DNA from: Tachypleus tridentatus
Lineage: Eukaryota > Arthropoda > Merostomata > Xiphosura > Limulidae
Length of the DNA: 64,000 nt
NCBI RefSeq assembly: GCF_004210375.1
Contig: NC_134830.1
Coordinates: forward strand, 167,655,874 to 167,719,873
Reading direction: 5' to 3'
In this document: one piece after another, positions 47,840-59,245 of the stretch
How positions within the stretch are numbered: position 1 is the stretch's first letter
Layout: the number at the start of each line of letters is the position of its first letter
Notes under the pieces: generated by a model
Told to the model about the DNA's origin: nothing
Databases searched by the model: none
What the model saw: only the letters and a program-made list of their open reading frames with translations
Translations under genes and position numbers: made by a program

Positions 47840-48425
47840 TTAGAACAGAACTTATCAATACACTGTTTTACAATTGTTAAACGAAAGTAAAATATTTTTT
47901 GAGGTACAACTGGGAACTGTGAAGTCCTTAAAACAAATATACGTGTGTGTACATCCTACTAATTAGGTAAAAAATTGGTATTCTACCCATACGAGCTGAA
48001 CAATCTTGTACACTTAGGTTCCCAATATAACGTTCTCTTCATTTTAGTTCTATTTGTCACTATATAGCGCGACATAACGAAACCTATCCTTCAGAATTGC
48101 ATGCCCTTCAGTGTGTAAGATAAAAACTATTTAGTAATGCGTTAAAACGTATCACATTTTACATATATCTGCGAAAGACTGCATAGAAGACGTTTATAAT
48201 AAAGAAATGTATACAAAATCAAAGTATTGAGTAGTTAATAATGTACAAATTTTGTGGAACACTTGTATCAGAATTACTTTTTTGGCATCTCATGTTGTAT
48301 GATGACACAGAAAGTTAATCGCTTTTGGGAAAGGTATGTAACAGCCCTTTTCAATAAAAGTATTCATACACTCAGAAAACAGAGATGTATTGCCGATTGA
48401 GGATTTCCATTTTTCAAAACGTAAC
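47840..48425. other. No feature seen
   Basis: AT-rich unique sequence. Confidence 0.5.
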
Positions 48426-48443
48426 ATTGGAAAACAAAGGAAT

Positions 48444-48715
48444 TCGTTTGTTTGGAATTTCGCACAAAGCTACTCGAGGGCTATCTGTGCTAGCCGTCTT
48501 TAATTTCGCAGTGTAAGACTACAGGGAAGGCAGCTAGTCATCACCACCCACCGCCAACTCTTGGGCTACTCTTTTACCAACGAATAGTGGGATTGACCGT
48601 CACATTATAACGCCCCCACGGCTGGGAGGGCGAGCATGTTTGGCGCGACGCGGGCGCGAACCCGCGACCCTCGGATTACGAGTCGCGCGCCTTACACGCT
48701 TGGCCATGCCGGGCC
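48444..48715 (-). mobile_element. SINE-A, full length, near-perfect 14-bp target duplication
   Basis: gaaaacaaaggaat (48430-48443) and gaaaacaaacgaat (48718-48731) flank it, one mismatch. It shares the GC-rich head variant (cgacgcgggcgcgaacccgc) with the copy at 36850. Low divergence suggests a younger copy. Confidence 0.95.
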
Positions 48716-48719
48716 ACGA

Positions 48720-49378
48720 AAACAAACGAATACGGATAAATTGTTGACATCTAAGCTATCCAGAAGGAGACTTGGAACAGTTTGTATGCAAGTCATCAAA
48801 AAGCATTTAGCATGATAGACAAACTCATATGTTTGGTCCTTAATTCACATACCCTTTATCATCCTGCCTATTTTCTCTTTTATCCAGATAGTTCCTTTCT
48901 CGTGAATACCTCGAGAGGGTAGTTCTTCATGATTATCACAAATATAAGTCAAAGCTAACTTGTAAAGATTAGTAAAATCTACCATTGATACTCTTTATAT
49001 TTAGTTGTCTTTCTAATGTTATTTATGTACACGTACAGTAACAAACTAAACAGCCAGCATGATAAAATCAAATAACACGTTTGGTAAATTATGAATAACA
49101 TCACTTAGGTATTTTTAAAATATTTCGTCAACGTCCTTGTTTTTTCTTAGGTCAAACAATTTACGTAACTGTTTAAATCAAACGACAAACTTTAGCTGTC
49201 CTTCATTCTATATTATTACCACAAAATTTTCTTTACTTTAATGAGACAGAGGAAATATTTTTTATTAGCTGTCCATTATTATATATTATTATCAACAAAT
49301 AACACTCAGCTCTGATAAGTCGCAGAAAAGAGTGTTTATCTGTGTATTATTGATACGAAAGTAGACTGAAGGTCTCCT
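48720..49378. other. No feature seen
   Basis: AT-rich unique sequence. Confidence 0.5.
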
Positions 49379-49380
49379 GG

Positions 49381-49420
49381 AAGGATCACCTATTTTAACC
49401 ACTTGGCCATGCAGCGCCCC
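49381..49420 (-). mobile_element. SINE-A head fragment
   Basis: ttttaaccacttggccatgc followed by agcgcccc matches only the first ~35 bp of the SINE-A head. Confidence 0.55.
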
Positions 49421-49592
49421 TTAGTTTACACCTCTATATTGTTACTTAATAAGTTCTTCGTTTGGCTTTATTTTAACCATAAAAAATTATCTCTTGGCGT
49501 TTTTTTTTTCCTATTATGACACATTTTATTTGTGGAAATGTTTACAATATTACGTTCTAATTTCGTATTCTTTTTATTTTACTTCATCATAA

Positions 49593-49843
49593 GGTCCGGC
49601 ATGGCCAAGTGTGATAAGGCGTTCCACTCGTAATTCGAGGGTCGCGGGTTCGAATCCCCGTCGCACTAAGCATGCTCGCCCTTTCAGCAGTGGGCGCGTT
49701 ATAATATAACGTTAAATCCCACTATTCGTTGGTAAAAGAGTAGCCCAAGAGTTGGCTGTCTTCCCTCTAGTCTTACACTGTTAAATTAGTGACGGCTAGC
49801 ACAGATAGCCCTCGAGTATCTTTGCGCGAAATTCAAAACAAAA
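49593..49843 (+). mobile_element. SINE-A, plus strand, 12-bp target duplication
   Basis: Head ggtccggcatggccaagtgt, B box gggttcgaatccccg, core with a short deletion (ggcggtgggtggtgatgact region lost), tail gaaattcaaaacaaaa. acttcatcataa (49581-49592) and actccatcataa (49844-49855) flank it, 11 of 12 identical. Confidence 0.95.
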
Positions 49844-49859
49844 ACTCCATCATAATATT

Positions 49860-50610
49860 GTAACTTAAAACATTTCAAATAACATTCTTTACTGAAGTGA
49901 ATTTGCTCATATGTCTTTATCAAAATTCATATTATCATATTCAAATATACATTACGAATATAAGTCATAAAAGTTTTGTAGTTTGAACATTTTTTTAATA
50001 AAGTTATTATAACATTAGTGTAAACCATATCATGGAACCAACAGTTGCTCTGTTTATTTTTTAATTTATCGTTTATTGTTTCTGTTTAACACGAAATTCT
50101 AACTTGTTTATTAATATGCTTCAAACTATCCGTGTTTGTTACAAACATAATGTGATTAATGATGTGTGACTGCTAATTATAAACATCACTCCTCTTAATG
50201 AATAATCCATTATATCTTGACCTTTTCAAGTGCAGCAAGCTGTAATATAGTCTGTGCACGTTCCACTGTATTCAGGCAATAATTATCAAATAATGTCCAT
50301 CATTACTGAAAGTTATGTACTGTTTCGTCTTTCCATGAATATTTATTAAGGGCTGGAACAATAACAATCGTGGTAGAAGAATATTGAAATTACTTTTAAT
50401 ATTTCATCAAACTAAAAACGTGAAGAAACAATAATTTAACTGATAAGCGAAACCATAAATCCATTTTTGCAGATACTAATTGAAAAACAAACAAACAATT
50501 GGTAATGGATTTTTCTTGTAATTACAACAAACAATGTGAAAACTTTAAAAATATCTGTAAGCATCTGTTATTAAACACATGTTAGTTTATAAGTAGACCT
50601 TAAGATAAAA
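49860..50610. other. No feature seen
   Basis: AT-rich unique sequence. Confidence 0.5.
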
Positions 50611-50617
50611 ATTAAAA

Positions 50618-50775
50618 GGTCTGAAGGTTAGGGCACTGAATAATCTGACGATCACGGTTTCGAATCCCTGACACCGAATATACTCGTTTTGGGGGTGTTA
50701 CAATGTACAGATAATCCCTATGTTTGTTGGTAAAAGAGTGGCTCAAGAGTTGGCTGTGGGTGGAGTTGGCTGTCA
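50618..50775 (+). mobile_element. SINE-A, old truncated copy
   Basis: aaggttagggcactgaataa, cggtttcgaatccctgacac, ttggtaaaagagtggctcaa and gagttggctgtgggtgga follow SINE-A order; the tail half is lost. Confidence 0.7.
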
Positions 50776-50799
50776 CTTGTAATTATCACAAAGAGCACT

Positions 50800-51940
50800 G
50801 TAGTATTAGGTACCACTAGGTAGCTGGAAGTAAACAAACATGATCTTAACCCAATTTTGACAAGCTTGAAAATGTCGAGGGCATTGACCTAATATTCTTA
50901 TGGTGTGTTGTTAGGCGATATAATAGGATTGCGGCAGGGTGTGTGTTGCTACGTGACGTTGGTAGATAGTATAATAGAACTACACCAGCGTCACCCAGAG
51001 GGGTCAACACTATGGGTGCAAAATAGGTGACATCGTATGAAGAAGCCGTCACACCAAAGACTGCATTATTAAAATTTGTCTTTTTCATGGTATTTCATTC
51101 GAGTTGTAGTTTTTACTGTTTTAATTCGTTATCATTGAAATATTCCGGAATATAGAAAACTAAATGTACATTCACGAAATTCTCATATTTGATGAATTGG
51201 GAAGCTATTTTCTGAGTTACTATTTCGGTTTTCCATTTAGAACTCGCATAACTTGTCATTTAACACTAACATTCCTCTATGAACACCTTGTCTGGGATCA
51301 TTGATTTTGCAACCCCATCAGTTCTCCTTTCTAAACTATGTATGACAGGAGATACACGTTCATTATATACTACCAACAATTGTTTTGTTTTTTACCATTA
51401 ATGCAGTGAGATGTAGTTTGTGATGCTGTTTTTGTATTTTGTTTAACAACGAAAAACAGACTCAGTATTTCAGCGAGCTTAATATATTTATTTATTCATG
51501 TAATTTACATAATTAAATCACTCTCTTATTTATAAGTACTATGAATATTGAAGTTATTATTTCTTCAATATGGTGATATGTATCTAAATTTTGAGATCTC
51601 ATGACAAAATGTATTGTCCACAAGAAAACATATCTGACCTTTACATTAAATCAGTTAATAAGAATATTCCCGTAGATTCAAAGAAACAAAGCGTCAGACG
51701 TGAATAGGTTTATCTCTAGAGTCTCGTACTTTATATAAAGATACAGAAAGTTAAATTGATGTTCATGATTATTTTTAATGCAGGTCCACAATCCCCTTTC
51801 CGAAACCCTTGGAACCAGTTGTGTTTCGCAATTTTTCGGATTATAGAACAATTGTATCACCCCAGTAGAATCCAGGGCAGCATCCCATAATAATTTTCAA
51901 TGTGAAATTATACACAAAGTCACAAAATAAAAATAAAGAA
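50800..51940. other. No supported gene
   Basis: A minus-strand ORF at 50846-51088 overlaps slightly GC-richer sequence but carries no recognisable motif. Confidence 0.4.
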
Positions 51941-51947
51941 AAAATAT

Positions 51948-52150
51948 CAGCGAACAGCAGACACACATGTGACCAGTAGGAGCGCTGAGATACAACTGAC
52001 GCGCGTGTTAGGCTGCTGGGCGGCTAGACCACGCCGCCACGTGACACCTGAGTGACGTGGGTCAAGTGGATGTGGAGTGGGGTCAGCAATTATACTGACG
52101 CTCCACACTCCGCGAAAAAACTTCGGATACGGGATTGTGGACTCGTATTT
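51948..52150. promoter_or_regulatory. Isolated GC/CpG-rich patch, possible promoter or 5' exon
   Basis: Against an AT-rich background this ~200 bp has many CpGs (gacgcgcgtg, gggcggc, acgccgccacgtgac, gacgtggg, ccgcg) and an E-box CACGTG at 52038-52043. A minus-strand ORF (51947-52183) runs through it but resembles no family. A CpG-rich promoter, a 5' exon or part of an unrecognised GC-rich element are all possible. Confidence 0.3.
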
Positions 52151-52159
52151 GACGATATT

Positions 52160-52785
52160 ATTCAGTGACATTATTTTTTTCAAAATATGTTTAAGAAAAT
52201 GTAAAAATGTTTAAAATTATTTAAAACTCGGATTGAAAGTCTAAACTTATTATAAATATTGACTGAAGTTGAAATTGCTGACATATTGTGGTTAAATGGA
52301 TTAACAGTAAATGCTAGACGAGTTACAGCGAGTACAAAACAAAGTATGGAGATATTACGTTAACACGAATTGGAATATTAATATTATCATTTGTGATTCT
52401 GAAACCGTTTTAACACATTTTATTGAAATTCTAGCTTTCTTCGGGAATCACAATTTAAAAGGAAAATGAGATACAGTAGAACCACCTATGAAGTGTCATG
52501 TTATATATCAATCTACATGTGTTATAAAAACAATGGTGTGAGTCAGTTTGCAATGAATCAGATCTTTCACGCTATGGTAGGTGATTGATTTAGAAACAGT
52601 TATTATATGTACTACTACTTCTAAGGAAATATATTACTGGGAATGTGGTCATGTTGAGAGAGGTATTTTAGAGTGAAAAGTTAGTGTACGTGCAACAAGG
52701 CAGGTACTTCCAAACATACGTGAAAATAATAACAAAAACACATGACTTATGTAAAACTGAATTAATCATGAGAATCCAGATATGT
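52160..52785. other. No feature seen
   Basis: AT-rich unique sequence. Confidence 0.5.
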
Positions 52786-52789
52786 ACTG

Positions 52790-52869
52790 GCCTGGCTTGA
52801 CCAGGTGGTTAAGGCATTGGACTCGTAATCTGAGGGTCGCGGGTTCGAATACCTGTTACACCAAACATT
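52790..52869 (+). mobile_element. SINE-A head-only copy
   Basis: tggcctggcttgaccaggtg to gggttcgaatacctgttaca plus ccaaacatttt is an 80-bp tRNA-like head that stops where the SINE core would begin and is directly followed by a second head at 52873. Confidence 0.85.
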
Positions 52870-52872
52870 TTA

Positions 52873-53381
52873 AGCCCGGCATGGCCAAGCCTGTTAAGGC
52901 GTACAACTCGTAATCCGAGGGTCACGGGTTCGTATCCCAGTCGCGCCAAACATGCTCGCCCTTTCAGCCGTAGGGGCGTTATAATGTTACAGTCAATCCC
53001 ACTATTCGTTGTTAAAAGAGTCGCCCAAGAGTTGGCGGTGGGTGGTGATGACTAGCTGCCTTCCCTCTAGCCTTACACTGCTAAATTAGGGACGGCTAGC
53101 ACAGATAGCCCTCGAGTAGCTTTGTGCGAAATTCCAAAACAAACAAGAGTTGGAGGTGGTTGGTGATGACTAGCTGTCTTTCCTCTAGTCTTACACTGCT
53201 AAATTAGGGCCGGCTAGCACAGATAGCCCTCGAGTAGCTTTGTGCGAAATTCCAAAACAAACAAGAGTTGGAGGTGGTTGGTGATGACTAGCTGTCTTTC
53301 CTCTAGTCTTACACTGCTAAATTAGGGCCGGCTAGCGCAGATAGCCCTCGTGTAGCTTTGCGCGAAATTCAAAAACGAACA
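52873..53381 (+). mobile_element. SINE-A with triplicated 3' half
   Basis: A normal plus-strand SINE-A (head from agcccggcatggccaagcct, 52873) continues past its tail: the 118-bp segment agagttggcggtgggtggtg ... aaacaaaca occurs three times in tandem at 53028-53145, 53146-53263 and 53264-53381. Units two and three share private changes (ttggaggtggttgg, agggccggctag), so unit 2 was the template for unit 3 or vice versa. Confidence 0.95.
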
Positions 53382-53384
53382 AAA

Positions 53385-53725
53385 CAAGCTTCTTATTTTC
53401 ATATTTACTTAAAGACACTTTTTTAACATTTTACCCCCAACAGTTTGCCTTTACGTTGCTAATTGTATAAGCTAAAATTCAATATTCATGGTGTCTCTTC
53501 AAGGAACGAAACATATATCAAAATTCATGCACGTAATTCACGTGTTATCAAACATATAGTTATTTCTCAAAACAAGCATGCACTTTGCTTTCCTTTTTTA
53601 TATCAAGAAGTTATTTTTCATATTAAAATCTGGAGAGCTGAAAAATGTTAAAACAAATATATTGATCGTTTAACTGTACACACTGTAGTTCAGTAGTTAA
53701 TTTATGATGGTACATTAATATTGTT
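53385..53725. other. No feature seen
   Basis: AT-rich; ORF 53463-53651 is unsupported. Confidence 0.5.
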
Positions 53726-53730
53726 TATTT

Positions 53731-53970
53731 TGTTTTTGAATTTCGGGCAAAGCTACATGAGGGCTGTCGGCGCTAGCCGTCCCTAATTTGGCAATGTAAG
53801 ACTAGAGAGAAGGCAGCTTGTCATCACTCCCACCGCCATAGTGGAATTGACTGTGACAATGTAACGTTCCTACGGCTGAAAGGGCCAGCATGTTTGGTGC
53901 GAAGGAGATTCGAACACGCAACCTTTAACTTACGAGATGAGCACCGTTACCACCTGGCCATGCCGGATCC
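53731..53970 (-). mobile_element. SINE-A with internal deletion
   Basis: Tail to head present but about 35 bp around caactcttgggctactcttt are missing between ccaccgccat and agtggaattg. Flanking attaatatt/attaataat may be an eroded target duplication. Confidence 0.9.
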
Positions 53971-54020
53971 TTATTAATAATGTCTATGTGATATTGAATT
54001 TAAATTTCAATAGCACCAAA

Positions 54021-54076
54021 TACCGGGATTCGACATTGGATTTTAACTGTTGTAACTCCGTAGAGAACAATACACA
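54021..54076 (-). mobile_element. SINE-B fragment
   Basis: accgggattcgacattggat and ttgtaactccgtag align with the central part of SINE-B on the minus strand; both ends are lost. Confidence 0.5.
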
Positions 54077-54079
54077 GAG

Positions 54080-54850
54080 TCAGTACATTATGCTAGAACA
54101 ACTTTGGAGTTCCTGATGCCACGTGAAGTCATACTATATCTGACAGCAGTGCATCTTAATAGTAGTCTTGCGGTGTTGTTTCCACTGCGAAACTATAGCA
54201 TATCCAAAGCACACTTTCTGCAGGCTCTAAATAATCTATCTAGTAGAGTAGGGTGATAGTTTTTTTCATCTCCCATTTCAGAAGTCCGATTATACAGAAA
54301 AACATAGGTACTGTAGCTGGTGACTTCTCAGTTATGTTTTCGTACGAAGTTGTATAAATATCTGAGTCATTCCCCATCTGCTTGTGTTAAGTAATGACTT
54401 AATTGAAGGTATGACTGAAAACCCCATCTCAGTGAACCCCTACCTTACTGGCTTTGTTTTCAGGGGAACCTGTCAAATAGATGATGCATTTATTAATGAT
54501 ACAAAAAAGAAGATGTGAAATATTCTTTCATTTGGATATTTGTGCAGAACTATAGAACTAGCCATCCTTATTTAGAACTAGTAATTATGGTATTCATCAT
54601 ACACATCCAAGGCCCCAAAGATACTAATCAGGGAACCTCAGAAATACAGTTCGTCTATCTAATCAATAGGCACTGCTCACTAAAAAGTAAAAACGTTGAA
54701 CACAAGATTGTGTTTTCATACTTTTCATTTACTTTCTTCAAGTACAATTGTGAAATGCTGTTACAAATGTTCTGTATCACTTTTCCCATCTCCATCAAAT
54801 TGTTTATCTCTTTTTGTTCATATTGGGAATTTCGGCAGATTGTGTCAAGA
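54080..54850. other. No feature seen
   Basis: Unique sequence; ORF 54515-54853 has no recognisable content. Confidence 0.45.
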
Positions 54851-54855
54851 TAGAC

Positions 54856-54972
54856 CCTAGCGGCGGCTCAAGGGGTAAGTTTGAAAGTCTACAACAATAC
54901 AAACCTGATTTCAATACCCGTGCTAAGTACAGCACAGGCAGTCCATTATGTACTTAATAATAAACGAACAAG
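54856..54972 (+). mobile_element. SINE-B-like copy with SINE-A-type tail
   Basis: ccctagcggcggctcaaggg, aagtctacaacaatacaaac, ctgatttcaatacccgtgct and agtccattatgtacttaat follow the SINE-B subtype seen at 58538. Confidence 0.6.
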
Positions 54973-54979
54973 GCACCTT

Positions 54980-56340
54980 CAAGGTATCGGTTTACCACAT
55001 TTTCTATTTACTTCTTGTTTAATGGAAGATGAATAACGTCCAATGAGCCATGGTGGGAATGACCTGATACATTACAATCTGTAAGTTCTTGTCAGCAGTT
55101 AGGGTGCCATCAATTTTTGTGTAGACCACCGACATCACTGGCTGATAGTTAACACCAAGCTTGTATTGATCTTTCACCTGCTACACTGTATAATTATTGT
55201 CTATTTTGCTATCAAACAAAATGTCGTTCTAGTTTGTTTGTTGTTGTTGTTATTTTGTAATAACATGCACATTTTGAGTTTTAGGCTTAGCTACCTTACC
55301 CAGAAGTAGTTTTCAAAGAGCTGCACATCCATGAAAACACTTTATGTTAATATATATTTTACTGTTCATGGGGTAACATTCACAATTACATTTATACAGG
55401 GGTCGTTGGAAAGATCTGTACTCGACCGTCTTTATCTGTTTTCTAAATAACACACTTTGTGACATCAGTTTCAGAAAGTTTCAATTTTTATTTTGAATAA
55501 CTCTGTTATGAACAGTGCCAGTTTCACGTTACAACCTCACAATCTTCAATATTATACTAAAACATTGAGTTTTACTGCATTGTTTTGAACGGTGTATCCT
55601 TGACCAAAAAAAACTTTGACTTTTATTTGCTTGCCACACAGTGTTTCAGTCCTCATAGTCATGACTAGATTCATATTGCTACTGGGCATAGTACTTTTAA
55701 TGCATTTATGCTCATGTGGCTTTTAAATTCATTGAATAACAGCTAATTAAAATTTTAATTATCAAAACATTTCGAATTCTGATGCAGTTCACTATCACAT
55801 TATAAACAGGTGCAATTACAATATTATTTTTCATCTTTATTTTCAAACTCAATATATAATAATGGAACATATAATTTATTGCACTAATAAATATTTTAAA
55901 GTATGATACTTCTCAGAAATAAAAATTCATTCTTGAAAATTAAAACTCTATAAAAGTAGATATTTGAAAAAAAACGTACAAACTGAATATTAAGCATATG
56001 CCTGGAACATAATGTGGATACTATTTTTAAATTGCTGAGACTTCTACTCTGGATAATATCCTGTTATTAATCAATAGTCTCTACAAGGTAAACTTGTAAT
56101 TTATTCATGAATTTTTCGATAGGTGAATAAAATACTTCCCAAAATATTCGTATAAATATCTTGGTAAGTATAGTGTGAATAAGCTTCAGCTTTCTATTAC
56201 TGTATTCAGAAACAGAATTTTGTTTTTTCTGAAATATAGTTCAACAAATTAAACAAACCCAGAAACAACGTTTTCTCAACAATAGCATACTTTGATTAAA
56301 CTGATATATCAGGTCGTAAGGACATTAAAGTTAAACTTAA
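54980..56340. other. No supported gene
   Basis: AT-rich; 55035-55080 weakly resembles the SINE-A core (minus orientation), too diverged to call. Confidence 0.45.
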
Positions 56341-56345
56341 TGACT

Positions 56346-56622
56346 GTTTGTTTATTTTTTAATGTCGCGCAAAACTACTCAAGGGCTATCTCCGCTAGCC
56401 GTCCCTAATTTAACAGTGTAAGAATAGAGGGAAGGCAGCTGGTCATCACCTCCTACCGCGAACTCTTGGGCTACTCTTTTACTAATGAATAGTGGGATTG
56501 ACCATCAAATTATAACGCCCTCACGGCTGATAGGGCGAGCTTGTCTGGTGTGATGGGGATTCGAATCCGCAACCCTCGGATTACGAGTCTAGTGCCTTAA
56601 CTCACCTGGCCATGCCGGGCCA
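56346..56622 (-). mobile_element. SINE-A, full length
   Basis: aatgtcgcgcaaaactactc tail to ccatgccgggcc head; moderate divergence. Confidence 0.92.
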
Positions 56623-56794
56623 AACTCAGTGAAAGTACCATCCAGTGAACAGAGAAATTGTATGAACAAAGCATTATTCTTTGTACAAATACAACACATT
56701 CTGTGCAGCTCAATACATGTTTTATTTATTGTTTATATTGTGGACGTTTATGATGTTATTTTGGCAACAAAGTGTGGCCAATAACTTTAAATTC

Positions 56795-56958
56795 AGAAAC
56801 GTCTGGCGCAGATAGATCTATTTTCGCGAAATTCAACACGTAAACCTAAGAGGCATTTCATACAACATGTGGAATATATTGAAATTTTTGTGTGCACGAG
56901 TTAAAAAATATGTTTAATTTAAGGTAAATTTGTTTGTAGCTTCTAGCGTTTTAATTTT
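56795..56958 (+). repeat. Long-tail SINE-A-related repeat, copy 1
   Basis: agaaacgtctggcgcagata ... ttttcgcgaaattcaacacg is the 3' end of a SINE-A-like unit, but it continues for ~120 bp (gaggcatttcatacaacatg ... tgtgcacgagtt ... atatgtttaatttaaggtaa ... ctagcgttttaatttt) that is not part of standard SINE-A. The same extension occurs at 59442-59608 with about 75% identity by eye. Confidence 0.75.
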
Positions 56959-57203
56959 GTTAAACACCTTATATTTTACGACACCTAACTGCAGATTTTT
57001 AAATTCTGATTTTTTCCCCTATTTATCTTGTTCGTTGATTTTTCACGCTCAGTTACTGTCAAAAGATTATTTCACATGATAGCTACGTTTTTACAATGTA
57101 ATGATAATAAACATAACTAGTAGCTAGCTAATACGGTGTATAATTATTTGATCGATGACTATTTGATCGTATTAGTTCGAATGCTAAGTAGTAGCTGTCG
57201 ATT

Positions 57204-57475
57204 ACTGGCCTGATATGGCCAGGTGGGTTAAGGCATTCGACTCGTAATCTGAGGATCGCTGATTCGAATCCCCGTCGCACCAACATACTCTCCCTTTCAG
57301 CCGTGGAGTTGTTATAATGTTACGGTCAGTCCCATTATTCGTTGGTAAAAGAGTAGCCCAAGAGTTGGCAGTGGGTGGTGATGACTAGCTGCCTTCCCTC
57401 TACTCTTACGCTGCTAAATTAGGGACGGCTAGTGCATATAGCCCTCGAGTAGCTTTGTGCAAAATTCAAAACAAA
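57204..57475 (+). mobile_element. SINE-A, full length, plus strand
   Basis: Head ctggcctgatatggccaggt, anticodon-loop region gactcgtaatctga, B box gattcgaatccccg, complete core, tail gcaaaattcaaaacaaa. Confidence 0.95.
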
Positions 57476-57479
57476 ATGT

Positions 57480-58150
57480 TTTTTATGGTAAGTTTTATTT
57501 TTTTATTTCTAACAAATAAGAAGTAACATTGTGAAATATTAAAATCAATATTATTCATAACAACATATCAATACCAAGTTAAAACTCTGGATTTTTAAAA
57601 TTTCATCACTTGTGTTGTTTTAGAATCAATCTTTTCTAGCTTACTCCGTCAGGTCATTTTCTGTGAAATATGTGATTGTTTCTTTCAAGTCTCTCTTCAA
57701 AGAATCACATGCTTTTCATGTGTTCTGCATGTGTACCTAAATATCAACCAATTGCATGGACGTATAACAAAACTTAGATCGATCGATCGTCGCGCAAGTG
57801 GAGTTGTGTTTTTCTGGGAATCCTCAAATACCTCAGTTAGATTTTATTCTAACCATCTCTTGTAGGAAAGCAACACATTGGCACTGAATTCTCATATTCA
57901 TAACGTTTGTTTAGGAAGAAAATATTTCGGTTCAGTAGTTAATTCAACTTGAAATATATTTCCTGAAGGAAGTCCAATATGGAGGATTTTGAAGTAAGCC
58001 TATTTCTTTAGCAACATATATTTTTCTTTGTCATAAGGTTATTTACGTAAGATTTCTTTATTCTACTTATCATTTATTTTAGCATTTGATTATGTTATAG
58101 AGATTTTTCAAGCTGAACATATTATTTGTAATTCACTAGATTACAGACTT
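57480..58150. other. No feature seen
   Basis: AT-rich unique sequence; a short gatcgatcgatcgtcgcgca run at 57778-57797. Confidence 0.5.
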
Positions 58151-58172
58151 CTCTATCAAAATATTTTGGTTG

Positions 58173-58286
58173 CCCCGTTAGTACACCGGTAGATTTACGG
58201 ATTTACAACGCTAAAATCAGGGGTTCGATTCCCCGCGATAGGCTCCGCAGATAATCTGATGAGGATTTACTATAAGAAAACATGCA
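58173..58286 (+). mobile_element. SINE-B, full length, 16-bp target duplication
   Basis: Head gccccgttagtacaccggta, gatttacaacgctaaaatca, B box ggggttcgattccccg, tail actataagaaaacatg. caaaatattttggttg (58157-58172) and caaaatgttttggttg (58287-58302) flank it with one mismatch. This is the clearest SINE-B in the window. Confidence 0.93.
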
Positions 58287-58429
58287 CAAAATGTTTTGGT
58301 TGTTTATATTAAATGTGGTCAACAATATAAAATCTACATATATGTTTAATCAGAATAAATATTCCCACGTCTTGTTTATCGCTTTTGTAATTTTATCTTC
58401 AAATTTGAGTTGTGAGCAATTTCAGTTTA

Positions 58430-58520
58430 AGGATTTACAACGCCAACATCTGGGATTTGATTCCCAGCAGTAAACATAGTAGATAGACCCATGGGGCTTT
58501 GCTCTTAAATAAACAACTAA
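58430..58520 (+). mobile_element. SINE-B, 5'-truncated
   Basis: ggatttacaacgccaacatc, gggatttgattcccagcagt, then ggggctttgctcttaaataa. The first half of the head is missing. Confidence 0.75.
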
Positions 58521-58537
58521 AATACTATTCGCATCGC

Positions 58538-58650
58538 CCGATAGTGGCACAACGATATGTCTGTAGACTTTCAATGCTAGAACAATAGTTTCGATAACTG
58601 TGATGGGCAGAGCACAGATAGCCCAGTATGTAGCTTTGCACTTAATTACA
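58538..58650 (+). mobile_element. SINE-B with SINE-A-type tail
   Basis: cgatagtggcacaacgatat, gtctgtagactttcaatgct, agtttcgataactgtg, then cagtatgtagctttgcactt and aattacaactaac. Third SINE-B in under 500 bp. Confidence 0.75.
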
Positions 58651-58659
58651 ACTAACTGT

Positions 58660-59240
58660 TGTTTCGATTTTCTCACTGTACAAGTGAATGTTAATGCCTT
58701 GGTCACATGAATTATCTCAGATAACTCTTTGCCTTTTATAAAAATAAAAACAATGATACGTTGGATAAAAGTTTTATACACACTTTGGAGCAGAAAAGCA
58801 TGTAACCATTGTTGTGTAGTTGTTGTTGTTTTGTTTTGGAAGGGGCTAAGCTAAACAATGGGGTATATACCCTGGTCCATCTGGAAATAAGTCCCTTGTA
58901 TTTACCGCTTTAATATGTGAGATGTTTTCTTTCTTTAAGACCTAAAAATGACTAATCATATTTAACATTTACTTTTGAGTTCGGTGAATATATTTGAACA
59001 TTTTTATACAACACTCTACGTACGGATTGAAATATATACACTAAATCACGGGTTTAAATTCTAAATTTTTTGTTAACCAAAACTTACGTAATTGCAAATG
59101 CAATGACATTATTTTAATAATACACCAAAATTTATTCATGTTTGCTCAAAGAAATCTGACGACCATTAAAATTCGTGACAATTTCAACTCTACTTGAGAG
59201 CCAAATAAATAAAATATCTCCACGAACAATTCTATTTGAT
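58660..59240. other. No supported gene
   Basis: AT-rich; 58830-58920 loosely resembles a SINE-B on the minus strand, but too weakly to call. Confidence 0.45.
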
Positions 59241-59245
59241 ATTAT

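Noticed and set aside
49593..49670. tRNA gene
   Set aside because: A- and B-box words and a partial cloverleaf are present, but the same head opens many SINE-A copies and is followed by SINE core.
58173..58245. tRNA gene
   Set aside because: tRNA-like head of SINE-B, bracketed with its tail by a target-site duplication; anticodon stem does not fold cleanly.
58282..58781. Short ORFs on both strands
   Set aside because: They run through SINE-B copies and their spacers.
58830..58920. Further SINE-B copy on the minus strand
   Set aside because: Only short word matches (ggggctaagctaaacaatgg); too weak to call.
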